From assembly GCF_020991415.1 (NCBI RefSeq), contig NZ_JAJMOY010000006.1, positions 186,001-250,000 of the forward strand: a stretch of DNA of 64,000 nt. The letters are read 5' to 3'. Below are positions 43,490-53,177 of the stretch, in pieces; positions within the stretch are counted from its first letter, which is position 1, and each line of letters begins with the position of its first letter. The stretch comes from Flavobacterium sp. ENC. Its GTDB lineage: Bacteria; Bacteroidota; Bacteroidia; Flavobacteriales; Flavobacteriaceae. Made by a program: the position numbers and the translations under genes. The notes under the pieces were generated by a model. It had not been told where the DNA came from. It was given only the letters and a program-made list of their open reading frames with translations, and searched no databases.

Positions 43490-46400
43490 CTAAAATTTAA
43501 TATTAAATCCGAACGTAAAAGTTTTCACATTTGGATAACTTCCATATTCCAGACCCAGATTCGTATTGCTTCTGGCATTACTGTCATTCAGATAACTGGT
43601 CTCCGGATCTGATCCCGGATAATCGGTAATCGTCCAGATGTTTTGTGCACTGATGTAAAAACGAACTTTGCTCAGTCCCATTTTAGAAACAATTTTTTCA
43701 CTTAAACTGTATCCTATAGAGATATTTTTCAGACGGATATAACTCGCATCATACACAAATCTTGAGGTAACCCTTTTGGTTCTTGCCGCGTTGGCTGGAA
43801 CGTTGGTATCGGTGTTGGTTGGTGTCCAGGCGTCTAAAACTTCTGTGGTAGCATTATTGTTTCCGGAAGCCAGCTCCATCAAGGTATAATTTAAGACCTG
43901 ATTGCCTTCTGAACCCTGGAAGAAGATATTTAAATCTAAATTTTTATATGTGAAATCATTGTTCAGACCGAAGATGAAATCAGGATTCGGATTACCAATT
44001 ATCGTTTTATCGTTGGAATCTAATTTTCCGTCACCGTTTACATCTTTGAATTTTTCACCGCCCGCAGTGGTTTCGAAGTTACCCGGAAGCGCTGTTTCTC
44101 CTTGTTGCAATACACCGTCATAAATAAATCCGAAGAAAGAACCCACCGGTTGTCCCACTCTAAGAATCTGGGATTCTGTTGCCAGGAAATGCCCCGGCGT
44201 CGAGTTGATCAGAAGGTCTTTGTTATCAGCTAATTTCAATACTTTATTTTTGTTAGAAGAAATATTAAAACTGGTCGACCAGGTGAAATCGGCTCCGATA
44301 AAGTTTTTCGAATTAATTCCCAATTCCCAGCCTTTGTTTTCCAACTCACCAACATTCTGAAGCTGAGATCCAATTCCTGAAACTCCCGGTAAAGGTCTGT
44401 TGAACAGCAAATCTTTGGTAATCGTTTTATAATAATCGGCTGTCAGGCTTATTCTGTTGTCAAACAAACCTAAATCAATTCCGTAATCCTGCTGATAGGA
44501 AGTTTCCCATTTCAGATTTGGATTGTCTAATGATGTTAATTGCACCGCATTGACAATTACGTCACCGCTCACATCGTAAATTTCAGAGAACCTGGAAAGG
44601 GTAGAATAGGCACCGATGGAAGGATTTCCGGTAGCACCATAACTCGCTCTCAGTTTTAGGTTTGAAATGATTTTACTGTCTTTTAAAAACTGTTCTTTGC
44701 TGATATTCCAGCCAATCGCTCCCGAAGGGAAAGTTCCGTATTTGTAGTTTTCACTAAAGCTCGAAGAACCATCACGTCTGGCTGTAAACGTTAGCAAATA
44801 TTTATCATCATAATCAAAGTTTAACCTTCCAAATGCAGAAATCAGTTCTGTTTCTGACAAAGAGGAATCCGGTTTTAGGAAAACCGTTCCGGCTCCTAAA
44901 TTATGATACGAATTGGTATTGGTCAGAAATCCTCTTGAAGCGGCAAAAGAGCTTTCGTTTTTATTCTTTTGGTACGAATACCCTCCAAGAACCGTCAGGA
45001 TTCCTTTAGAAATGATTTCTTTTTTATACGTCAGGTAATTTTCTGTCAGGAAAGAGGAATTTCTGTTGTTGTTGACAGAAGCTTCTCCTTTGATATTTTT
45101 TCCTGCAATTAAAGTGGACGGAAGGAATCTTCCTGTCTGTGAATTAGAATCGGATAAGCCTAAAGTAGTTTTGAATTCAAGATCTTTTGTGATTTTATAG
45201 TTGGCAAAGAAATTATTTCTGCTGACCACCGAAACTGTTTCCAGAATATTGTCCATCGCTGTTGCGTACGGATTATCGATATCGTCACCAATCGGAGCCG
45301 TAGAGGTGTAACTGCCGTCTGCTTTATATATTCCTAAATCAGGCATAAAACGGTAGGCTGCCGCAATAACACCTGCCGCTCCTGTACCACCGGCACCGGT
45401 CTGGGAGATAATTCCTTCTTTGTTTTGCTTGCTTTGAAAAGTATTCAGTCCGACTTTAAGCCTGTCCGTTAAGTCCGCTTCCAGATTGCTTACGATCGAA
45501 TATTTATCTATTCCGGAATTGATAACTACTCCGTTTTGGTTGAAATAATTCCCGGATACATAATATTTGATTTTATCGGATCCGCCTGAAAAAGACAGCG
45601 CCGTATTCGAAACCAGTCCGTCACGGTAAATGACATCCTGCCAGTCCGTATCTGCCGGTCCTTGTGTATGCGTCGTAAAACTTTTTCGGTATGCGGCAAA
45701 CTGATCTGCATTCAGTAAATGCAATTTATTGTTTACCGATTGTGTCGAAGTCGAATTGCTGAATTCAATTACCGGTTTTCCGGGTTTTCCTTTTTTGGTC
45801 GTTACCATGATCACTCCGTTGGACCCTCTTGATCCGTAGATCGCCGTTGCCGAAGCATCTTTTAAAACTTCAATAGAAGCAATATCCTGAGGTGCTGGCA
45901 TCGAAACACCTGCAAAACCGTCGACTACAATAAGGGCATCTCCACTGGCATTGATAGACGTTCCTCCACGAACCCTGATTTTAACAGGAGCTCCCGGCTC
46001 ACCACCATTATTCGACTGAACGGCTACACCCGCAGCGCGTCCCTGTAAAGCCTGTTCTGCATTTAATAAAGGATAAGCAGTAAGTTCTTTTGCTGTGACA
46101 GAAGACACAGAACCGGTAATATCACTCTTTTTACGGGTACCGTAACCCACTACAATTACTTCTTCAAGGTTTTTGGTATCGGGTTTCAGGCTGATATTGA
46201 TCACGGTTTTGTTTCCGACCGGAATTTCAACAGTCTGGTATCCGACAAAGTTAAAAACAAGGACTGCATTTTTTTCCGAAACAAAAACAGAGTAATTTCC
46301 GTCCATATCTGAACTGCCTCCCACAGACGATCCTTTGACATAAACATTGGCACCGGGAAGCCCGAGCAAGTCTTCACTGGAAGTGATTTTTCCGGTGACT

Positions 46401-46492
46401 TTTCTCTCCTGTGCATTCACAATAATGTTTCCCAGTAAAAAGACTACCAGAAAACACCATTTAAGCGACTTAATTTTTTGGTTTGTAAACAT
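43490..46492 (-). CDS. susC: SusC-like TonB-dependent receptor (second locus)
   Basis: 1000 residues: signal peptide (IIVNAQ), carboxypeptidase-regulatory-like domain (VTGKITSSEDLLGLPGANVYVKG, SSDMDGNYSVFV), NLEEVIVVGYGTRKKSDITGSV, plug domain (GEPGAPVKIRVRGGTSI, DALIVVDGF, IEVLKDASATAIYGSRGSNGVIMVTTKKG) and barrel ending FTFGFNIKF. First gene of the susCD-GH88-GH2 unit and placed directly after the HTCS regulator, which is the usual arrangement for HTCS-controlled glycan loci. Confidence 0.95.
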   Translation of the reverse strand: MFTNQKIKSLKWCFLVVFLLGNIIVNAQERKVTGKITSSEDLLGLPGANVYVKGSSVGGSSDMDGNYSVFVSEKNAVLVFNFVGYQTVEIPVGNKTVINISLKPDTKNLEEVIVVGYGTRKKSDITGSVSSVTAKELTAYPLLNAEQALQGRAAGVAVQSNNGGEPGAPVKIRVRGGTSINASGDALIVVDGFAGVSMPAPQDIASIEVLKDASATAIYGSRGSNGVIMVTTKKGKPGKPVIEFSNSTSTQSVNNKLHLLNADQFAAYRKSFTTHTQGPADTDWQDVIYRDGLVSNTALSFSGGSDKIKYYVSGNYFNQNGVVINSGIDKYSIVSNLEADLTDRLKVGLNTFQSKQNKEGIISQTGAGGTGAAGVIAAAYRFMPDLGIYKADGSYTSTAPIGDDIDNPYATAMDNILETVSVVSRNNFFANYKITKDLEFKTTLGLSDSNSQTGRFLPSTLIAGKNIKGEASVNNNRNSSFLTENYLTYKKEIISKGILTVLGGYSYQKNKNESSFAASRGFLTNTNSYHNLGAGTVFLKPDSSLSETELISAFGRLNFDYDDKYLLTFTARRDGSSSFSENYKYGTFPSGAIGWNISKEQFLKDSKIISNLKLRASYGATGNPSIGAYSTLSRFSEIYDVSGDVIVNAVQLTSLDNPNLKWETSYQQDYGIDLGLFDNRISLTADYYKTITKDLLFNRPLPGVSGIGSQLQNVGELENKGWELGINSKNFIGADFTWSTSFNISSNKNKVLKLADNKDLLINSTPGHFLATESQILRVGQPVGSFFGFIYDGVLQQGETALPGNFETTAGGEKFKDVNGDGKLDSNDKTIIGNPNPDFIFGLNNDFTYKNLDLNIFFQGSEGNQVLNYTLMELASGNNNATTEVLDAWTPTNTDTNVPANAARTKRVTSRFVYDASYIRLKNISIGYSLSEKIVSKMGLSKVRFYISAQNIWTITDYPGSDPETSYLNDSNARSNTNLGLEYGSYPNVKTFTFGFNIKF

Positions 46493-46612
46493 TCATTTTT
46501 GGTTTAAGGTTAATGTTAGATCAAATAAAAAAGCAATAAACTCATTCCGATTATCAGAATCATAAACAGAATCTGCAGTAATATGAATTTTGTTTTTTTG
46601 AATTTCATACGA

Positions 46613-46620
46613 CAAATGTA
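46613..46620 (-). promoter_or_regulatory. Candidate susC -7 promoter element
   Basis: TACATTTG read on the - strand matches TAnnTTTG exactly and lies about 120 bases before the susC ATG, just past the HTCS terminator. Confidence 0.5.
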
Positions 46621-46645
46621 TACGCCGAAAACGATATAGAAGTAC

Positions 46646-46681
46646 AAAAAAGGGTATCTAAAAATACAGATACCCTTTTTT
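46646..46681. terminator. Terminator after the HTCS gene
   Basis: Perfect 14-bp stem AAAAAAGGGTATCT (46646-46659) / AGATACCCTTTTTT (46668-46681) with an 8-base loop; separates HTCS and susC transcripts. Confidence 0.88.
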
Positions 46682-46704
46682 AAGCCTTGAAAACAGTGGA
46701 TTTT

Positions 46705-49700
46705 TTATAGTATGGAGAGCGGTTTTGAAAATTTGTCAGCAAATTGTGACGGAGTTTCCCCATATCTTTTCTGGAAACATTTACTGAAGTATTTCGGATT
46801 GTTGAAACCGACTTTATAACTTACTTCTGAAACGTTTAATTTATTTTGTTCTAATAACTGGGCGGCACGTTTTAACCGTATCTCATGGATGAATTCGTTT
46901 GGCGTAAAGTTCGTCCAGGCTTTTACTTTTAAAAATAACATCGTGCGGCTCACCCCTAATTCGGAACAGAAAAACGGAATGTCAAACTGCTCGTTCGAGA
47001 TATTGTCTTCTACTATTTTGAATGCCTTTTTTAATAATTCCTCATCCAGTGAAGAAACCGTTATTTCGGATGGCACAAAACTGTCTTGACTGGAAAACCT
47101 TGCTTTTAATCTTTCGGTGGAATTCAGCAGGTTTTTGACCCGGAGTTTAAATTCAGTCAGATTGAAAGGCTTACTGATATAATCGTCAGCACCGCTTTCG
47201 AGGCCTTCAAATTTATAGACCAGAGATGATCTCGAAGTCAGTAAGATGACCGGAATATGACTGGTTTTTAAATTTTCTTTTATTCTCGAACACAGTTCTG
47301 TACCCACCATTTCCGGCATAATGACATCGCTGATTATTAAATTCGGAACATGGCGCAGGGCTTTTTCCAGAGCCGTTTTCCCATTGTCGGCCACCATAAT
47401 ATTGTAGTCTTTTTTGAGGAGATTTTTCATGAAGTTCCGCAACACCTTATGATCTTCAACGATAAGGATAGTTGGTTTTTCGGCATTCACGACGAAATCA
47501 TCAATATCCTCGGGTTCAGTAGCTTCACCGGTTTCCAGTTGGGCGGTGTATTGTTCGATATCATCACTTATTCTGAAATCCTGGATAATTTCTTCTTCCT
47601 GCAGATGTGCCCTGCCCATCGGAAGTGTCACGGTAAAAATAACGCCTTCTGATTTTTTATTGACCACATCGATGGTTCCTTTATGCAGTTTTACAATGTT
47701 TTTCACGATCGACAAACCAATTCCGGTTCCTTTATTGTAGTTTTTCTGTACGTTGTTGTGCATCGGAATTTCAAAAAACAAATCGAAAATTTTATCGATA
47801 TGCTGCTCGGCAATTCCAACTCCTGAATCTTCCACGGCAATGAAAAGGTTCTCGTGATCGTGATTGATTTTAATATGGATACTGCCGCCTTTTGGCGTAT
47901 AACGGAAGGCGTTTGAAATCAGATTGTAAAAAACTCGTTCTAATTTATAGCGGTCAAAGTACACCAGAATTTCCTCTTCTTCCGCTTCAAAAGTATAATC
48001 GTAGCCACCGTCTTTGGCATATTCAATAAAAGACAAAAAGATTTCCCGGGTAAATTTGACGATATTTCCGTTGGCGGATTCGAGTGTGACCTGATGGTTT
48101 TCGAGTTTCCTGAAATCCATTAAGCGGTTGATCAGGCTTAACAGATGGTTGGCACTTCCTTCGATGACCAGCAGTTTTTTGTACATTTCGTTTGTTCCGT
48201 TATAATCGGCCAGTATTTGTTGTAAAGGGCCAAGAATCAGCGTTAAGGGTGTCCGGAACTCATGCGAAATGTTGGTAAAGAAATCCAGTTTTGCCCGATT
48301 GTTTTCTTCGATACGTTTGGTTTCGAGGTATTCCAGTTCTAATTTTTGTTTCAGTCTGGCTTTCGATTTGATAATCCAGATTAAACCGTATAAGGCAAGA
48401 CCAATCAAGAGGCCATACAACAAAAAAGCCCACACACTGCGCCACGGAGCCGGATTTACCGTAACCGTCAGGGTAGTGGGAGTGGAGTTCCAGACGCCGT
48501 CATTGTTGGCGCCTTTGACTTCAAAAACATAGGTTCCGGGATTCTGAATGGCAAAGATCGCTTCGCTGTTTTTGGTGATCGTCCAGTTGTTTTCAAGGCC
48601 AATTAAACGATAACTGTACTGATTGTTTTTAGACCGGATGTAATTGGGAATGGCAAAACTGATCGAAAAATTAGCTTTGTCATAATCCAGGGTAATGTCT
48701 TTGGTATACCCGATGCTTTTGGCTAAAATTGCTGCCGGATCATTAGGTTGAATGGTCTGGTTTTTAATTTTCAGATTGGTAATTAAAACCTGAGGGGCAT
48801 AGGTGTTGATCGATATTTTTCCGGCATCAAAATAAGTCGCACCGGAGGGACTGCCAAAGTAGAATTTATTCGAGTCCAGTTTTAAGGAAGAATTGTCATT
48901 GAATTCGTTGCTCGCCAGACCATCTTTCTGGTCGTACAGTACCACTTTTTTCTGAGTAATGCTATATTTTATAATGCCCTGATTGGTGCTGATCCATAAG
49001 TTTTTATCATCATCTTCCAAAATGGAATGTATAGAAGTGATAATCGTATTTCCGGCTCTTAAATTGACTCTGTTGAATTTTTTTCCATCAAAATAATGCA
49101 GCCCTTTTGCTTTGGTTCCGACCCAGATTTTGTTCTGGCTGTCCTGAAACAACGTAAGAATATCGTCTCCCGATAAGGACGCATTGTCAAAAAAGTAATG
49201 TTTTACGGCATATTGTCCGGGTTTGAAAGTATTCAGGGGAATGCAATTCAGGCCATTTTGAGTGCCTACCCAAAGCATGTTTTTTTTGTCGATCAGCAGG
49301 GTTCGAATGATATTGTTGGTCAGGAAGCTGGCTTTTGCGGTATCGTTTCCGATGATGGTAAAGGTTTTGTCAGTCGAATTGTAGCGGATCAGGCCTTTTC
49401 CAAAAGTGCCGATCCAGACGATTCCACTGGCAGCTGTTTTGATCGAATAAACACCGGTTTCTTTTAATAATTCCTGTAATTCCGGACTGATGCGGTGGTC
49501 TTCAATTCTTTTCGAAAGCGTATTGTAAGCCGATAGCCCTTTAGAAAAAGTACCAATCCACAATATGTTATCGGCAGAAAGCGACATCGATTTGATATCA
49601 TTTTTGTTGTACTGTCCGGTTTTGCTGTTGATATAACTGGTCGCTGCGGTATTGGGATTATAAATAGTTATTCCGCCGCCTTCGGTACCAAAATAGATGT

Positions 49701-50799
49701 TTTTATTTTTGTCTGTAATGATCGAACTGACTACGTCAAAACTCATTGGAATCTTTTTGGAATTCTGGTTGTAATTCGAAAAATTGACATTCGAAACATC
49801 CCAGATATTCACACCTTTGTAATAACAGCCAATCCATACGGAACCTTTTTTATCTACAAAAACCGATTTTACCTTGTCAATTCCGTTGTTATTGTTCGTG
49901 TTATTGATTTTCTCCAGACTTTTGTCTTTGCCGTAAATATAAATTCCGTCATAAGCGCCGATCCACAAAGCACCTTCGTTGTCAATAGCAAGAGAACGGA
50001 TATCGGTATGGATTTCGCGGTATTTTTCATTTGGTAGAAAAGAAACAAAGCGAAGGGTCACCTCGTCCATTTTTAAAAGCCCTTTATTTTTGGTGCCAAT
50101 CCATAAATTGCCTTGTGCGTCTTCTGCAATGGCTTGTACATTCAGGAGGTCTGTCTGATTTAACGGATAGTTTTGAAAGGATAATTTTCCGTTTTTACGG
50201 CTGGTCAGTTTGCACAAACCCTTTGTGGTTCCAACCCAGATGACTCCTTTTTTAGTTTTTAAAACACTAAGAATATTGTTGCTCGCTAAAGTGGAAGTAT
50301 CTGTATCGGAATGAAAAACGGAAGTAAAAAGCTTTGTTTTTTTGTTGAAAATACTCAGTCCTTTTGAAGTACCAAACCAAAGCTCTTCTCCAATTTCCCT
50401 GATGCACCATACGGCATTACTGCTGATGGTATGGTTCGTGTTGTTGTGGAGGTATCTTTTGAATGTATTCGAAACCGGATCATAGCAATTCAGTCCGTTG
50501 TACGTTCCCACCCATATTTTTCCGGCATTGTCTTCTTCTATATCCAGAATATCATTGTTGCTGATCGTTGCTTTATCAGTAACATCATTTCTGAAAACGG
50601 TAAACTTACTGCCGTCATATTTATTGAGTCCGTCCCGCGTTCCGAACCACATTTGCCCCAATTTATCCTGATGGATAGCAATAACGGAACTTTGCGAAAG
50701 CCCGTCGGTCGTGGAGATATTTTTGAGGCGGTATTTATTCTGGGAAAACAAATTCCCAGTAATAAAAACAAAAAACAGAAAGACTATCTTGTATTTCAT
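46705..50799 (-). CDS. Hybrid two-component system regulator (HTCS)
   Basis: 1364-residue one-protein two-component system. Signal peptide (NLFSQ); periplasmic two-component-regulator propeller repeats (about 25-680, repeating 'W.GT..GL'); a YYY/triple-Y domain (about 690-775); one membrane helix (about 786-808); HisKA with FFTNISHEFRTPLTLI (His846); HATPase with NLISNAFRYTPKGG, DSGVGI and GTGIGLSIV; receiver domain with IISDVIMPEM (Asp1158) and ISKPF; C-terminal AraC HTH (about 1265-1355). It senses an oligosaccharide from the target glycan and activates the adjacent susCD operon. All key residues are intact. Confidence 0.96.
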   Translation of the reverse strand: MKYKIVFLFFVFITGNLFSQNKYRLKNISTTDGLSQSSVIAIHQDKLGQMWFGTRDGLNKYDGSKFTVFRNDVTDKATISNNDILDIEEDNAGKIWVGTYNGLNCYDPVSNTFKRYLHNNTNHTISSNAVWCIREIGEELWFGTSKGLSIFNKKTKLFTSVFHSDTDTSTLASNNILSVLKTKKGVIWVGTTKGLCKLTSRKNGKLSFQNYPLNQTDLLNVQAIAEDAQGNLWIGTKNKGLLKMDEVTLRFVSFLPNEKYREIHTDIRSLAIDNEGALWIGAYDGIYIYGKDKSLEKINNTNNNNGIDKVKSVFVDKKGSVWIGCYYKGVNIWDVSNVNFSNYNQNSKKIPMSFDVVSSIITDKNKNIYFGTEGGGITIYNPNTAATSYINSKTGQYNKNDIKSMSLSADNILWIGTFSKGLSAYNTLSKRIEDHRISPELQELLKETGVYSIKTAASGIVWIGTFGKGLIRYNSTDKTFTIIGNDTAKASFLTNNIIRTLLIDKKNMLWVGTQNGLNCIPLNTFKPGQYAVKHYFFDNASLSGDDILTLFQDSQNKIWVGTKAKGLHYFDGKKFNRVNLRAGNTIITSIHSILEDDDKNLWISTNQGIIKYSITQKKVVLYDQKDGLASNEFNDNSSLKLDSNKFYFGSPSGATYFDAGKISINTYAPQVLITNLKIKNQTIQPNDPAAILAKSIGYTKDITLDYDKANFSISFAIPNYIRSKNNQYSYRLIGLENNWTITKNSEAIFAIQNPGTYVFEVKGANNDGVWNSTPTTLTVTVNPAPWRSVWAFLLYGLLIGLALYGLIWIIKSKARLKQKLELEYLETKRIEENNRAKLDFFTNISHEFRTPLTLILGPLQQILADYNGTNEMYKKLLVIEGSANHLLSLINRLMDFRKLENHQVTLESANGNIVKFTREIFLSFIEYAKDGGYDYTFEAEEEEILVYFDRYKLERVFYNLISNAFRYTPKGGSIHIKINHDHENLFIAVEDSGVGIAEQHIDKIFDLFFEIPMHNNVQKNYNKGTGIGLSIVKNIVKLHKGTIDVVNKKSEGVIFTVTLPMGRAHLQEEEIIQDFRISDDIEQYTAQLETGEATEPEDIDDFVVNAEKPTILIVEDHKVLRNFMKNLLKKDYNIMVADNGKTALEKALRHVPNLIISDVIMPEMVGTELCSRIKENLKTSHIPVILLTSRSSLVYKFEGLESGADDYISKPFNLTEFKLRVKNLLNSTERLKARFSSQDSFVPSEITVSSLDEELLKKAFKIVEDNISNEQFDIPFFCSELGVSRTMLFLKVKAWTNFTPNEFIHEIRLKRAAQLLEQNKLNVSEVSYKVGFNNPKYFSKCFQKRYGETPSQFADKFSKPLSIL

Positions 50800-50811
50800 A
50801 GCTTTTTTTTT

Positions 50812-50960
50812 AGGTGCAAAGGTTCATAGCTGCAAAGGTTCTTAGGTTCTAAGGTTTAGAGGAACAAATTGTTGAAGTTTTATGTAATCGATTTTTTGTA
50901 ATAATTGCTGCATCTCTGAAACTTTATTACTTTGTCCCTTTGCAACTTTGCACCTATGTA
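50812..50960. repeat. Fold-back of GTGCAAAGGTTC words upstream of HTCS
   Basis: TAGGTGCAAAGG and TAGCTGCAAAGG (50811-50840) plus TTCTTAGGTTCTAAGG are mirrored by CCTTTGCAACTTTGCACCTATG and TACCTTTGTCCC (50937-50970). Fills the 176-base gap between the beta-helix gene and HTCS, with no other feature. Confidence 0.65.
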
Positions 50961-50975
50961 CCTTTGTCCCTGACT

Positions 50976-52613
50976 TTATTTTAATCGCTTTTTTAATTGA
51001 TAGTCATATAAGGAAGGAACCTTCTCCATTGATTGGTTTAAAAACTCGATATACGGATCCGGTTCGTATTTTACTTCGAATTTAGCGTTTCCATTTACAC
51101 CGATGATTCTCGCAAACGGACCATCTTTCATGCCGTAAAGCAAAACCGGTTTTTGAATTTCCTCCGGATTTATCACCTGTACGTTGAGGTTCCAAAAGGT
51201 GCTGTAGGGACCGTGTGAAGGCTTCCAGTAATCGGCTCCGCCACCGCCAAACAGGGCATAAGCCGTATTGGTATCCGGAGTGATATGAACCGTAATATGA
51301 TCGAATAAATTCTGATGATTTGCACCGGAATGCTGATCCAAAACGGGATCGGCAAAAACTTCACAATTCTGGTAGACATTTTTAGTCGCAAAAGTATTGA
51401 AGCTCAGCGGGTGAACGGCTTTGTTATAGATTTTTAAATTCTTAACCAAAACATTATGAACGCCGCCTAACGTTACGGTATAATGTGCCATGTGGTTTCC
51501 GTCGGTCATAATATCCTGAATCGTTACATTGGCAATTTCTTCGGCCAGAATTCCACTGTCGGCATTGGTAATGGTAACATCTCTGACCCAGCTGTTAAAA
51601 ACGCGGGTTAGGAAAATAGCGTTATTTCCGGGTTCGACATGATGCGCCACTCTCGGAATGTCCGGAAAGGTAAAACGCAGTTGTTCGATGCCTACTTCGC
51701 TTAAATGTTTCCATTCCACTAATTGCGCCTGATAACCTGGTTTGATGGAGATTGTCAAAGGTGTTTTTAAGGTGATTTTGGAACCCGAAATTTTGGTAAT
51801 TTCAACCTGCTGTCTTACGATAGGTAATTTTGGAAATTTCCAGTGATGCGAACCCGGTTTTACAGGAGCGCCTTGGTATAAATCTTTGATAATTTCACCA
51901 TTTTCACCGTCTTTATTGAATAATTGCAATTCAACAACATCACCCACTTTCAATCCGTTTACGTCTGAAACCGTTATAATATGTTCGCCCATAGTGCCGC
52001 TGCTGACTTTCGCTAGACTTGCAGGAGCAGGCTCGTATTTATCGAGATATGATTTAACGCGTTCACCCGGAATCTGGGTCCAGATAAAGCCGCCCGACCA
52101 GGCATATTGTGAAAAAGGCAAATCGATATTGTTTTCGTTTTCCCGCTGTCTTTTATCGAAAGTGGTGAGGTACTCGCGCAATTCCGCCAGTGATTCGGGA
52201 TCTTTTAAATACATCATGGGCCTTGGGCAGTAAATTTCTGTTCCGTTGACACCTGAACCTGCGCCGCGAAGCACGAAATTGCTTCTTTCAAGATATAAAA
52301 CAGCACTTAAAATAATCCTTCCGGCAGGCAATTGCAGGATTACATTTCCTTCAACAGCATTGGCTGCCTGTATGGCTTTTAATAAGGCTTTCGAGTCATC
52401 TAAATCATCATTTGCTTTTACGCCAAAATCTGCAGCGTTGACTATTTTTCCTTGAAATTCAGGAAGATTGGTTTCTCCAAAATGATAGCCTGCGTAGCTG
52501 AAATCGGGTAAGTAATTCGTTTTGAGATCTGCAAGTATTTTAGGGATTTGCTGAGCTGTTGCAATGCTATAAATAAAAAGACTGCAACCAATGAAGAGGA
52601 TTTGGCGGGTCAT
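50976..52613 (-). CDS. Secreted right-handed beta-helix protein, candidate polysaccharide lyase
   Basis: 545 residues from ATG 52613, which gives a normal signal peptide (IGCSLFIYSIATAQ); a longer frame to 52739 is repeat-derived and unlikely. The N-terminal part (about 50-140) has the Pectate_lyase_3 signature: VNAADFGVKANDDLDDSKALLKAIQAAN, VILQLPAGRIIL, NFVLRGAGSG. Later rungs (FNSWVRDVTITNADSGI, NVTIQDIMTDGNHMAHY, NVLVKNLKIYNKAVHPLSF) and HSGANHQNLFDHI are conserved-looking. No GH28, CE8 or PL1 catalytic set is visible. Given the adjacent GH88, a glucuronate-directed lyase is a fair hypothesis. The exact family is not recognised. Confidence 0.75.
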   Translation of the reverse strand: MTRQILFIGCSLFIYSIATAQQIPKILADLKTNYLPDFSYAGYHFGETNLPEFQGKIVNAADFGVKANDDLDDSKALLKAIQAANAVEGNVILQLPAGRIILSAVLYLERSNFVLRGAGSGVNGTEIYCPRPMMYLKDPESLAELREYLTTFDKRQRENENNIDLPFSQYAWSGGFIWTQIPGERVKSYLDKYEPAPASLAKVSSGTMGEHIITVSDVNGLKVGDVVELQLFNKDGENGEIIKDLYQGAPVKPGSHHWKFPKLPIVRQQVEITKISGSKITLKTPLTISIKPGYQAQLVEWKHLSEVGIEQLRFTFPDIPRVAHHVEPGNNAIFLTRVFNSWVRDVTITNADSGILAEEIANVTIQDIMTDGNHMAHYTVTLGGVHNVLVKNLKIYNKAVHPLSFNTFATKNVYQNCEVFADPVLDQHSGANHQNLFDHITVHITPDTNTAYALFGGGGADYWKPSHGPYSTFWNLNVQVINPEEIQKPVLLYGMKDGPFARIIGVNGNAKFEVKYEPDPYIEFLNQSMEKVPSLYDYQLKKRLK

Positions 52614-52639
52614 GTTTTGTGGTTTTTTTGTGGTGGTTA

Positions 52640-53170
52640 GTAAAGCTGGTATTCTTTGGGGAGTTATATTTGGGTCACAGGCGTAAAGTTTTTTTATTTT
52701 GTTTTTTATTGTGTAATTGCATTTCAGGCAAAGCCGCAAAGTTTTTTTTATTGGTTTAATTGTATTTCACGCAAAGGCGGAAAGTTTTTATGTTGTTTTG
52801 TACGTTTTTGGTTTAATTTATATTTTCACGCAAAGTCGCAAAAGCGCAAATTTTTTTATGTTGTTTTATAAGTTTTTGGTTTAATTTATATTTTCACGCA
52901 AAGTCGCAAAAGCGCAAAGTTTTTTATGTTGTTTTGTAAGTTTTTGGTTTAATTTATATTTTCACGCAAAGTCGCAAAGACGCAAAGTTTTTTATGGTGT
53001 TTTATACGTTTTTGGTTAAAAAAAATCCGTTTAATCCGTGAAATCTGTGGCAATACATTCATAAAGGACAAGCATTTTGTCATTTCAACGTCATACTATA
53101 AACTTTGCGTCTTTGCGCCTTTGCGTGAAATCTTCACTCCTAAAAACAATCCTTTTAATCTGTGGCTAAA
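52640..53170. repeat. 68-bp tandem repeat array with inverted end copy
   Basis: CACGCAAAGTCGCAAAAGC-type units start near 52768, 52827, 52895 and 52963; the last three are exactly 68 bases apart, each followed by TTTTTATGTTGTTTT...TTTTTGGTTTAATTTATATTTT. At 53101-53130 the word returns inverted (AACTTTGCGTCTTTGCGCC...), so the array can fold back. No gene in the 564-base gap. Confidence 0.85.
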
Positions 53171-53177
53171 AAAAAAC

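Noticed and set aside
52614..52739. N-terminal extension of the beta-helix protein
   Set aside because: It would place 42 repeat-derived residues before a normal signal peptide; ATG 52613 is the better start.
52640..53170. CRISPR array
   Set aside because: Units are 68 bases of continuous low-complexity repeat without unique spacers of regular length, and there are no cas genes.
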